A stretch of 64,000 nt of DNA from Candidatus Thiodiazotropha sp. CDECU1 (lineage in GTDB: Bacteria > Pseudomonadota > Gammaproteobacteria > Chromatiales > Chromatiaceae). Under the pieces are notes generated by a model. The model saw only the letters and a program-made list of their open reading frames with translations. It made no database searches and had not been told where the DNA came from. This document shows, piece after piece, positions 1-7,419 of this stretch (its first letter is position 1; each line of letters starts with the position of its first letter). A program made the translations under genes and the position numbers. Location of the stretch: the NCBI RefSeq assembly GCF_963455295.1, contig NZ_OY734020.1, positions 1,054,001-1,118,000 of the forward strand, given 5' to 3'.

Positions 1-122
1 GTCAGACCCAGATAGCCGACCCAATGGGTGCTCATACTGTAACCACTGGCCGACATATGTTCCGCCAGCGCCAAGCCGGGGGAAGCGCAGAACAGTGCAA
101 CCGAAACCGTCAGTCTCTTCAT
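1..122 (-). CDS. nhaD: NhaD-family Na+/H+ antiporter, N-terminal fragment (cut by window edge)
   Basis: The minus strand from the ATG at 120-122 reads as 40 codons and runs off the left edge. It begins with a signal-peptide-like stretch (basic MKR, hydrophobic core, ALA-type cleavage) followed by HWVGYLGL. That matches the HWVGFTAIG segment just after the signal peptide of the neighbouring NhaD, so this looks like the start of a second NhaD-type antiporter, 106 bp downstream on the same strand. Such proteins exchange Na+ or Li+ for protons in the inner membrane. Only the N-terminus is visible, so the assignment rests on that motif and the tandem position. Confidence 0.6.
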   Translation of the reverse strand, partial: MKRLTVSVALFCASPGLALAEHMSASGYSMSTHWVGYLGL

Positions 123-228
123 TTCAGCCTGTGGACTAGGGTTGTTTCAATGGTCGATGCTATCTATCCCAAAATGTCGGTCGTTTTTCAAGCTGTTTTG
201 CGCCGGGTTCATCCCATGGATATTATTC

Positions 229-1704
229 TTAGAAGCTTCCCGCGTTGATCCATAGATGCACGACGATACTGGCAGCGTATCCCAAGGCGATCACCGGTGT
301 CCATTTGAGATGGCCGAAAAAGGTATATTTTCCCCGTGCCTGTCCCATTAGCGCGACCCCGGCCGCGGAACCGATTGAGAGCATCGACCCCCCCACACCT
401 GCGGTGAGGGTGACCAGCAGCCATTGTCCCATGGACATATCCGGCATCATGGTCAGGACTGCGAACATCACCGGGATATTGTCGACGATGGCTGAGAGTA
501 TGCCGACCATGATGTTTGCCGGTGTTTCGTTCATCGCTTGGGTCAGGTCGAGTGCCGCACCCCATTGGGTATACATCATCTCGGAAACCACAGCCAGGTA
601 GCCGATAAAGCCGAGACCACCGACGCAGAGTACAACGCCGTAGAAGAAGAGCAGGGTGTCCCATTCGGCGCGAGCAACCTTGTTGAAGACGTCGAAGGAG
701 ACCATGTCACCCATCTGGCCGTCATGCTCCATCTCGATCAGGTCCTCCTTGGTCAGGTGGGGATGTTCCAGGTGGAAGGTCTTTTTCAGGAAGAAACCGA
801 AGAACTGGAGATAGGCCAGGCCGGTCAACATACCGATCACCGGCGGCATGCCAAGGAAGTTGTGGAAACTGACGGCGGTCACAATGGTTGCCAGAAAGAG
901 GACCATGATACGTTTCGCACCGCGCTTCATCTCCACCCCGTCGCCACCCCCCTGTGGCTTCTCGTCAGGCACCGCAAAATGCATGATTGAGGCAGGTATC
1001 ACCCAGTTCACCAGAGAGGGTACAAAGAGGGCGAAGAAGGCCCAGAAATCGACAGGTCCCTGGGCGGTCACCACACTCTTCTGCCACACCATCAGGGTGG
1101 TGATGTCGCCAAACGGACTGAATGCACCGCCGGCATTCGCCGCCACCACGATATTGATACAGGCCAGGAGGATGAATTTCGTGTTGCTACCGCCCACGGC
1201 CAGGACCACGGCACACATCAGCAGGGCGGTGGTGAGGTTGTCGGCGATGGGGGAGATGAAGAAGGCCAGCACACCGGTGATCCAGAACAGCTTGCGGAAA
1301 CCGAAACCCTTGCTGACCAGCCAGGAGCGCAGTTTTTCGAACACATTCCGCTCATCCATGGCATTGATATAGGTCATGGCCACCAGCAGGAAGAGCATTA
1401 ATTCCGCATATTCCAGGAGGTTATGGCGTACCATCTCTTCGGCGGCATGGGGCATGTCGTGGGTGTGGTAGTACCAGGCGATCAGGCCCCAGATCATGCC
1501 GGCGGCGAGGATAACCGGCTTGGACTTGCGCAGATGGGTGAACTCCTCCGCCATCACCAGCAGATAAGCAACAGTGAAGATACCGATCGCGGTAAAACCT
1601 ACCCAGTGGTTGGTCAGGTCAAAATGATCCCCTCCTGATGATGCCGCGGCGAAGGCCGCGGATGGCCAGAGAAAGGAGATAAGTATGGTAGCAATAAGTC
1701 TCAC
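229..1704 (-). CDS. nhaD: Na+/H+ antiporter, NhaD type
   Basis: 491 residues: an N-terminal signal-like segment (about 1-20), then a dozen or so hydrophobic spans across the ion-transporter (ArsB/NhaD) superfamily fold. Visible family features include NVFEKLRSWLVSKGF, the ISPIADNLTTALLM segment with an Asn-Leu-Thr-Thr core, GGAFSPFGDITTLMVW, and the late SAIVDNIPVMFA segment. It should expel Na+/Li+ in exchange for protons at alkaline pH, as known for marine NhaD proteins. The start is a GTG at 1702-1704 with GGGGTG upstream. A second NhaD-like gene starts 106 bp downstream on the same strand, so the two may be co-transcribed. Confidence 0.93.
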   Translation of the reverse strand: MRLIATILISFLWPSAAFAAASSGGDHFDLTNHWVGFTAIGIFTVAYLLVMAEEFTHLRKSKPVILAAGMIWGLIAWYYHTHDMPHAAEEMVRHNLLEYAELMLFLLVAMTYINAMDERNVFEKLRSWLVSKGFGFRKLFWITGVLAFFISPIADNLTTALLMCAVVLAVGGSNTKFILLACINIVVAANAGGAFSPFGDITTLMVWQKSVVTAQGPVDFWAFFALFVPSLVNWVIPASIMHFAVPDEKPQGGGDGVEMKRGAKRIMVLFLATIVTAVSFHNFLGMPPVIGMLTGLAYLQFFGFFLKKTFHLEHPHLTKEDLIEMEHDGQMGDMVSFDVFNKVARAEWDTLLFFYGVVLCVGGLGFIGYLAVVSEMMYTQWGAALDLTQAMNETPANIMVGILSAIVDNIPVMFAVLTMMPDMSMGQWLLVTLTAGVGGSMLSIGSAAGVALMGQARGKYTFFGHLKWTPVIALGYAASIVVHLWINAGSF

Positions 1705-1883
1705 TGATGCACCCCAAAAAAATATTATTGTTGGCTGTATCTAATACCAAACCCCGAATTCTCTGTGATGCTTGAGATCGGGTCAACTGTTTCCCGTTTT
1801 AATCCCCCTTTTATTGATGGCTAACCGGTCCCGGCATGGTGCATGGGGATGTTTTCGACTGTTTACGGGGCTGGGTGTGGTAA

Positions 1884-1904
1884 GTGTCAAGTGAAAAAGT
1901 CACA
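1884..1904. promoter_or_regulatory. Shared 21-bp upstream motif, copy 1
   Basis: GTGTCAAGTGAAAAAGTCAC followed by A. It matches the copy at 2746-2766 at 20 of 21 bases, including an identical 17-base core. The ends form GTG(T/A)C-N10-GTCAC, an operator-like inverted repeat. It lies about 90 bp ahead of the gene starting at 1995. Which protein binds it is unknown. Confidence 0.5.
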
Positions 1905-1994
1905 CCTTGGATGGTGTCATGTCATATGGGATCCGGGCTGAGAGGTGAATAGTTTGAGTGAGAGGGTTTAACGCGTTGCATCGAGGACCTGCTG

Positions 1995-2654
1995 ATGGAT
2001 CACCTAGTGACAGAAGAGTACGAAGAAAACTGTCTCAATGAATTGGTATTGACAAGAAATATTCTTTTGGCGCACCTCTTTGCCGGTAAACTTGCGCCGA
2101 GCGAGGTTTTGCGGATCGCAAGAAGATATTCAAACGTAACCCACTGGGAAGAGTTGCTTTGTGCGGTATTCAATCCCAATGCATCACGCTTGATGGCAGT
2201 GGTCAGTATCCGTCAGCTGGATGGCTACAGCGGGGTGCTGCGTCGCCATGGCTCGCTAGAGTATGTCAGGTTTTTTGTCGATTGGGGCGACACTCATGGT
2301 CTGCAGGCGGTTGGGCTGAACCACTTCAAAGTGTGTGACGCGATCGAGGAGGGTGTAAAGCGATCGCTTCCGTCCTATCATCTCGTCTCCTGCAGTTTCG
2401 AGGCCGAACGCTATAGGCAGGCTATTCGGCATGGTTTTCAACCCAAGCTGAGGGCAGTCCTCTCCTGGAACCAGGTGCCGGATATCGATGTTGAATTTAC
2501 ACCGGTATTCGGTAATCAGGTGGATTCGCACATCAGTATCGATTCTATCGATGAGTTAACATCCCTGTTCAGTATCGCCGAGGATATATCTGAAAAAGCC
2601 ATGTTGCATTTAGGGTATCGGCAATCATCCGCACTCGAAGCCGGTGTCCAGTGA
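1995..2654 (+). CDS. Conserved-looking protein of unknown function
   Basis: 219 residues, soluble, with no signal peptide or membrane span. I do not recognise a named domain. The middle (about 88-165) contains LEYVRFFVDWGD and later RAVLSWNQVP and TPVFGNQ, which look like conserved core segments; the N-terminal 70 residues are acidic and helical. It is preceded by the 21-bp motif shared with the downstream sugar transferase gene, which hints at co-regulation with envelope polysaccharide functions. It is followed by 220 bp without a gene that contains the second motif copy. No function is assigned. Confidence 0.6.
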   Translation: MDHLVTEEYEENCLNELVLTRNILLAHLFAGKLAPSEVLRIARRYSNVTHWEELLCAVFNPNASRLMAVVSIRQLDGYSGVLRRHGSLEYVRFFVDWGDTHGLQAVGLNHFKVCDAIEEGVKRSLPSYHLVSCSFEAERYRQAIRHGFQPKLRAVLSWNQVPDIDVEFTPVFGNQVDSHISIDSIDELTSLFSIAEDISEKAMLHLGYRQSSALEAGVQ

Positions 2655-2745
2655 GAGAAGTCGACTGGGCGCAATAGCAAACAACGATAAAGAACCTCTA
2701 GCTTACTCCAAAGCTGTCTCCTGACTGATGCGAGAACCTATCGAT

Positions 2746-2766
2746 GTGACAAGTGAAAAAGTCACA
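2746..2766. promoter_or_regulatory. Shared 21-bp upstream motif, copy 2
   Basis: GTGACAAGTGAAAAAGTCAC followed by A. With the T at 2745 it forms TGTGAC-N10-GTCACA, a perfect 6-bp inverted repeat. It lies 110 bp ahead of the sugar transferase start. The spacing is too wide for a standard CRP site (TGTGA-N6-TCACA), so a different dimeric regulator is more likely. Confidence 0.5.
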
Positions 2767-2875
2767 AATCTCAAGTGCTTCATTCGATACTTACAAGCAG
2801 TCACTATCTGAAATCATATTACCCATAGGATCCTAAACACAGCTGATTGGTAATAAGCCTGGAAGTGGTTGATCC

Positions 2876-3685
2876 ATGCAGTTGGCAAGGGCTGTGAATG
2901 AGATCAATAACAGAATATTCGGAACGAGGATCGTGGCTATGAGCAGAGATTACCAGTCTACTTCCAGTGACTTCAATACTGATTATCAACTGGATCAAAT
3001 CGATACGACCGATTCGCTAGGTGTTATCCATCCTGTCGCTTCGATCAGGGATTATCTTGATTTCAACAAATTGGTTCTTGGCAAAACAGCGGCACACAGG
3101 ATATTCGGTAAAAGACAGTTTGATATCATTATGAGTCTTTTGATCCTTGCGCTCGCGAGTCCAGTCATGCTCACCATCATGGCCCTGATCTGGTTGAGCA
3201 CATATGGGCGTGATCCTGTCTTCTACCGACAGCTTCGCGTTGGTTACAAAGGCCGGGAATTCTATGTATTGAAATTCAGGAGCATGCGGGTCGATGCAGA
3301 GAAGTCAGGGCCTCAGATGGCAAGCGTGAATGATTCACGTGTAACCGGTATTGGTCGGGTCATACGCAGTACACGTATTGACGAGCTACCGCAACTGTTG
3401 AATGTTCTGAAAGGCGAGATGAGTCTGGTCGGTCCGAGACCGGAGAGGCCGGAGTTTGTTTCGGGTTTTCAAAAACAGATCAATGGGTATGCACTCAGGC
3501 ATCAGGTGAAGCCAGGTATCACTGGTTGGGCCCAGGTGCGATATCCCTATGGTGAGACGGTCGAAGATGCCGCCAATAAGCTTTACTACGACCTGACTTA
3601 CATTCGTCGAAGCAGTCTATGGCTGGATATCCTCATTCTAATGCAAACCATACCGGTTGTATTGACCGGGCATGGCGCGAGATAG
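2876..3685 (+). CDS. Initiating sugar transferase (undecaprenyl-phosphate glycosyl-1-phosphate transferase)
   Basis: 269 residues. A short N-terminal region of about 75 residues is followed by a hydrophobic span ([20 protein letters not shown], about 82-110) and the bacterial sugar transferase domain. Hallmarks are [41 protein letters not shown], the [12 protein letters not shown] motif and [15 protein letters not shown]. The enzyme transfers a sugar-1-phosphate to the lipid carrier at the inner membrane to begin exopolysaccharide or O-unit synthesis. It is like the monotopic C-terminal part of WcaJ and the EpsB-type transferases. No other glycosylation genes are nearby. An alternative ATG at 2939 would remove 21 residues. 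Confidence 0.88.
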   Translation: MQLARAVNEINNRIFGTRIVAMSRDYQSTSSDFNTDYQLDQIDTTDSLGVIHPVASIRDYLDFNKLVLGKTAAHRIFGKRQFDIIMSLLILALASPVMLTIMALIWLSTYGRDPVFYRQLRVGYKGREFYVLKFRSMRVDAEKSGPQMASVNDSRVTGIGRVIRSTRIDELPQLLNVLKGEMSLVGPRPERPEFVSGFQKQINGYALRHQVKPGITGWAQVRYPYGETVEDAANKLYYDLTYIRRSSLWLDILILMQTIPVVLTGHGAR

Positions 3686-3752
3686 AGGAGGGTATGCGTG
3701 GAGTATCAGGTTCCCGGAAACAGGTTTCTCTAACTAGATAGAGGTCAAAATC

Positions 3753-4196
3753 ATGTGGGATACGCGTAACAATTCATTGTGTATCGATGTGCGCAGTAGT
3801 GTGGAAGTCCTGTTGTTAGGCTCCCTGGAGATGGCTGATGCGCATATTCCCTATGCCGATGTTGATATGGATGAGTGGTGTGAATACATGAAGGCCTATA
3901 GAAGTCAGTCAAACAACGCCTTTTTGCTTTGTGTTGATGAGCTGTTAATTGAACGTGGATTGAACAGAAGCTGCGCTTTGAGTCTCGTTGCCTCATCTTA
4001 TCGCCAGGGTGTCATGGCGGCCAACATTCTTTCTGTCGCGGGTTATGGAAATGTGGCAGTTACGTTTGGTAGGAAAAGCGATTCTGTCTTTGGTCCGGCT
4101 GGAATTGGCAATAATCGCGATTTCAAGCAGGGGCGTCAAACCAATAACATATCGACAAGATCCTTCGATAGGCAAATGGGTGAGCGCTTGCATTGA
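3753..4196 (+). CDS. Rhodanese-like protein lacking the catalytic cysteine
   Basis: 147 residues. The layout of a single rhodanese domain is visible: IDVRSSVEVLLLGSLEMADAHIPYADVD corresponds to the opening IDVR-E-GHI-GA-IP strand and helix, and the later RQGVMAANILSVAGYGNVAVTFGR corresponds to the RS--A--L---G---V---GG end. The active-site loop reads VASSYRQG, so the usual Cys is absent and sulfur transfer is unlikely. The C-terminal 40 residues are polar and appear disordered. AGAGG lies upstream of the ATG with normal spacing. A binding or sensing role is possible. The gene converges on the cyclase gene downstream. Confidence 0.6.
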   Translation: MWDTRNNSLCIDVRSSVEVLLLGSLEMADAHIPYADVDMDEWCEYMKAYRSQSNNAFLLCVDELLIERGLNRSCALSLVASSYRQGVMAANILSVAGYGNVAVTFGRKSDSVFGPAGIGNNRDFKQGRQTNNISTRSFDRQMGERLH

Positions 4197-4247
4197 GTTT
4201 TTATACGCGTCTTAGCAGCGCATGGATTTGTAAATTGCGTGGGGCGC

Positions 4248-6401
4248 TCAAACCAGATTTTGCCGTGATCTCCTGCGTTCCCGGAACTGATTCACGTAGT
4301 ACTGCGTAGGTCCATCATTGGGGTGATCTTTCAGGATAAGCTTGAATCGTTGGTATGCCGTCTCCCGTTCACCGTATATCCATTCCGCAAGGGCTTTGGC
4401 AAAATCCTCATGCAACTGGCGTAGCTGGGGTGTGACATCCGCACTCATGGCGGAGATCTCGTAGATTGTGACGGATTGCTGTTTACCGGCAACAGCGAAT
4501 TCCCCCACCTCACGCGTCGCAATACCCTTAAGTCCTTCCACTGCCACGTTTGAGGCGAGGATTGCGGTTCCCAGTTGTTTATTGAGATTTTCGATACGTG
4601 ATGTGGTGTTCACCATATCGCCTACAGCCCGGTATTCGAAATGGTCGATGGCACCAACATGGCTCATGACCAATTCACCGGCGTGTAGACCTATGCGGGT
4701 GAAGAGTTTTGGTTCCAGTTGAGACTGTTGCAGGGAACGATTGATTGCCAATGCCGCTTCGCAAGCCTGCTGGTGCAGGGAGATATCGGGTTCGGTGGAT
4801 GGCCAGATCGCCAACATCGCATCACCGACCACGTCTGAAACCACACCATTTCTGGTTCGCACCGGTTTAAACAGGATTTCATAGTAGCGGTTGAGGTAGG
4901 CTTGCAGATCCACCGGATCCATGTTTTCCGCAAATTCCGTGTAGCCTTGCGCGTCGGTTGCCAAGCATACACCGAAGGCGGAACTGGTATCCGTCATAGG
5001 TTCCCTTTTTTGTTGGGCAAGGTTATCGATGACATCTCCAGGCAGATAGTAACCAAACAGCTCCCGCAGCCGCTCTCGACTGCTGCGCATTTGACGATAG
5101 TGCAAGGTTTGGCCCAGGATCAGCGCCAGCGTGGTTTGTACTACAAGCGGAACAAACAAGGGAAGCCAAACATGCAACTGGTTGAAAAGATTGTAAACAA
5201 GAATGAAATAGACCGAGGAAACGAGCAGTCCTGCGAGGATGCCGCGTAGCCCCGGCAGCCAACGGAACAGCAAGGTTATACCCAAACCGTAGCTGAGTAG
5301 AAGCAGCGCCATATAGAAATCGTCCAGTGTCGAGAGTGTCTCTGATATAAGTAGATTGGCGAACGCTGTGGCTGCAATCTCAACACCACTCAGGTCGAGT
5401 CCGTTGGGTTGTGAGAAAACCGTATAGAAGCCGTCCTTCTGTCTTGGCTGGTAGGTGCCCGCATATCCGACGAAGACAACCTTGCCTTTGAGATTGGCAA
5501 GCTCTTCCGGTGCGGCTTGAAGGGCATGATGTATCGGTATTGTGGGTATGCTTCCTGGAGGGCCGTAAAAATTTAGATAGGGGCGTGTATCGCCTGTATA
5601 GAGTTTCAGTAGTGCGTTGAAGCGTTGTCGCTGAAGCGTGGTTTGTTGTGACGCTTGGCCGGCAGAGAAGGCCTCCAGCAGGCGTGCTTGAAGGGAGCTG
5701 TCGTCGCGTATGCGACTCACAATGCGCGCATGGGTCTGCTTGTCGTTGACTAGTTTGGATGACTCGCCTATGGATTGCAGTAGTCCATTCAGCAGCCTGC
5801 CATCCGGGTCCACTAACAGCTGTAGTGCAGCGGCCGGCAGGGAGATCAACCTGTTTTCACCTGTGAATGTCCAAAAACGGCTCACCCTGACCGGGATCTT
5901 AGGTAATACGAAAGGGGCAATACCCACCGCTGCATCGACTAGTGTTTCGGTCGGTGGTAGCAATCTTTCGATATCTACATTAGCGTGCTCTTCCGTCAGC
6001 CGTTGCTGCTCCAGATAGGCGACGAGCAGGACGTTTCCGGCACGCTGTATGGCCCTTGCCATGGTCTGATCGGGGCCGGGTTGGCGTGACTTTTTAAAGA
6101 AGATATCGTATGCGATTACCGCCACACCCGCTTGGGTTAAGCGATCGATCAACTTGGCATGGAGTGATCGGGGCCACTCGGGAATCTCCTCACCCAACCC
6201 GAGCTGTTCTGCCGTCTGGCCATTGATTGAGATAATCGCGATCTGCTCTGGAGGCGGGCGCTGTCCACGCATTTCAAACAACAAACTGAGACCTATGCTC
6301 TCCTCCCAGGAAGCGCTACCTGGCGAGAAGCTGATCACAATTCCAATCAGACCAATGAACATACCAAACAAGGTTGAACGAAGAACGGTCTCTCTATTCA
6401 T
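4248..6401 (-). CDS. CHASE2-domain class III adenylate/guanylate cyclase
   Basis: 717 residues. An N-terminal membrane segment (about 8-27) is followed by a periplasmic CHASE2 sensor (about 30-330), three membrane spans (about 355-440), and a class III nucleotide cyclase domain (about 465-650). Both metal-binding Asp positions are visible (LATDAQGYTEF and SDVVGDAMLAIW), as is the transition-state Asn/Arg pair in GDMVNTTSRIE. The Lys position that usually specifies ATP reads Asp (VVSDVVGD), and the partner position is Arg (EYRAVGD), so the purine choice cannot be read from motifs. The last 60 residues resemble a TPR. It is divergent from a CRP/FNR-type regulator gene, a plausible functional partner. 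Confidence 0.9.
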   Translation of the reverse strand: MNRETVLRSTLFGMFIGLIGIVISFSPGSASWEESIGLSLLFEMRGQRPPPEQIAIISINGQTAEQLGLGEEIPEWPRSLHAKLIDRLTQAGVAVIAYDIFFKKSRQPGPDQTMARAIQRAGNVLLVAYLEQQRLTEEHANVDIERLLPPTETLVDAAVGIAPFVLPKIPVRVSRFWTFTGENRLISLPAAALQLLVDPDGRLLNGLLQSIGESSKLVNDKQTHARIVSRIRDDSSLQARLLEAFSAGQASQQTTLQRQRFNALLKLYTGDTRPYLNFYGPPGSIPTIPIHHALQAAPEELANLKGKVVFVGYAGTYQPRQKDGFYTVFSQPNGLDLSGVEIAATAFANLLISETLSTLDDFYMALLLLSYGLGITLLFRWLPGLRGILAGLLVSSVYFILVYNLFNQLHVWLPLFVPLVVQTTLALILGQTLHYRQMRSSRERLRELFGYYLPGDVIDNLAQQKREPMTDTSSAFGVCLATDAQGYTEFAENMDPVDLQAYLNRYYEILFKPVRTRNGVVSDVVGDAMLAIWPSTEPDISLHQQACEAALAINRSLQQSQLEPKLFTRIGLHAGELVMSHVGAIDHFEYRAVGDMVNTTSRIENLNKQLGTAILASNVAVEGLKGIATREVGEFAVAGKQQSVTIYEISAMSADVTPQLRQLHEDFAKALAEWIYGERETAYQRFKLILKDHPNDGPTQYYVNQFRERRRSRQNLV

Positions 6402-6517
6402 TCGGCATTCTCTGGATTGGTGAGACCGTCATCACCAGTTTTTGAACTGCTAACATCGATTTCGACCTGGTATGTAGAATTTTTTCTGTTAAAGTCATAT
6501 AAGGTGTTTAGAGAGTA

Positions 6518-6523
6518 TATAAT
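6518..6523 (+). promoter_or_regulatory. -10 element (TATAAT) directly before the CRP-type gene
   Basis: A perfect TATAAT ends six bases before the ATG at 6530. No good -35 hexamer is seen at 17 bp. A start of transcription at the usual distance would fall on or next to the ATG, implying a leaderless or very short leader mRNA. Confidence 0.4.
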
Positions 6524-6529
6524 ACGATT

Positions 6530-7174
6530 ATGATTGAGAACGTCTCCATCTTCGAGGGTATGGCGCCAAGTGATCTGGCAGTGATTGAGCAACGGATGGT
6601 TCGCCGGACCTATCCAAGAAACACCATTATTCTTTCTGAAGGGGATAATAGTGATTCACTGTATGTCATCCTCAGTGGCAGAGTGAAGGTTTACCTGAAT
6701 GATGAAAATGGCAAGGAGGCGATCATCAACTATCAGGAAGAGGGTGAGTATTTCGGAGAACTTTCGCTGATCGATGATTACAAACGATCAGCTTCGATCA
6801 TGACCATGGTCAAATCAACCATGGCTATTATGTCCAAGCAGGCATTCCATCAGGTGTTAAAGAGCAATCCCGATATTGCCATTCATCTGTTGAAGGATAT
6901 GGTGCAGAGGGTGAGAAACTTGACCGATGAGGTCAAGAGTCTGGCCCTTTCGGATGTCTATGGGCGGCTGAGCAAGACCCTTATGAGCCTGGCGACGGAG
7001 CGGGATGGCATGCTGGTGATAGAGGGTCACGTCACTCAGCAGGAACTGGCAAATCGGATTGGCGCATCGCGGGAAATGGTCTGTCGTATCTTCAAGGACC
7101 TGGTCAAAGGTGGTTATATCACGACCAGCTCCAATCAGTTCACCATCAACAAGCAGCTGCCTGCACGCTATTGA
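6530..7174 (+). CDS. CRP/FNR-family transcriptional regulator
   Basis: 214 residues. The cyclic-nucleotide-binding barrel (about 5-115) has a phosphate-binding cassette of the form FGELSLIDDYKRSAS, keeping the Gly-Glu and Arg-Ser contacts expected for cyclic nucleotide binding. A dimer helix follows, then a winged helix-turn-helix (about 160-210) with TQQELANRIGASREMVCRIFKDL as recognition region. No FNR-type cysteine cluster is seen. It is probably a cAMP-responsive regulator of the Crp/Vfr type, supported by the divergent cyclase gene. There is no clear ribosome-binding site ahead of the ATG; a TATAAT lies just upstream. An internal ATG at 6560 would cut conserved N-terminal sequence. Confidence 0.88.
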   Translation: MIENVSIFEGMAPSDLAVIEQRMVRRTYPRNTIILSEGDNSDSLYVILSGRVKVYLNDENGKEAIINYQEEGEYFGELSLIDDYKRSASIMTMVKSTMAIMSKQAFHQVLKSNPDIAIHLLKDMVQRVRNLTDEVKSLALSDVYGRLSKTLMSLATERDGMLVIEGHVTQQELANRIGASREMVCRIFKDLVKGGYITTSSNQFTINKQLPARY

Positions 7175-7207
7175 GTCGCCCGCCAGGCAAAACCCCCTGA
7201 AACGCAA

Positions 7208-7234
7208 TGCGCTGTTTTACAGATAAACAGCGCA
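7208..7234 (+). terminator. Hairpin after the CRP-type gene
   Basis: TGCGCTGTTT (7208-7217) pairs perfectly with AAACAGCGCA (7225-7234) around a 7-base loop, 33 bp after the stop codon. There is no T-run, so it may be a weak terminator or a 3'-end stabilising hairpin. Confidence 0.4.
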
Positions 7235-7382
7235 CTCTTCCTGTGTGAACTATTCACTCTCAACGCTAGCTGCAAAACCTTACTCTATCGGCATAGAGAA
7301 TTTATTCTCATTGGAGCCAAAGATTGCCGCGTACCGGCCGCTAAGGATTTAAAGGGGGGTAATGCCTCCATTTTGGGTAGCG

Positions 7383-7413
7383 CTCTCCGTTTCTACGGAG
7401 AGTGTTTTTTTTT
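7383..7413 (+). terminator. Strong Rho-independent terminator
   Basis: CTCTCCGT (7383-7390) pairs with ACGGAGAG (7395-7402) around a TTCT loop and is followed by TG and a run of T. It is oriented plus. It sits about 210 bp after the CRP-type stop, so it either ends a long 3' UTR or ends a separate small transcript in 7235-7413. It is convergent to the FAD oxidase gene. Confidence 0.75.
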
Positions 7414-7419
7414 ACCCAT

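Noticed and set aside
1905-1995. Sigma54 promoter (GG-N10-GC) below the 21-bp motif
   Set aside because: The best GG/GC pair is 11 bases apart and lacks TGGCAC; the second motif copy has no such element either.
2745-2766. CRP binding site
   Set aside because: TGTGA and TCACA are 12 bases apart, not 6, so a standard CRP dimer would not fit.
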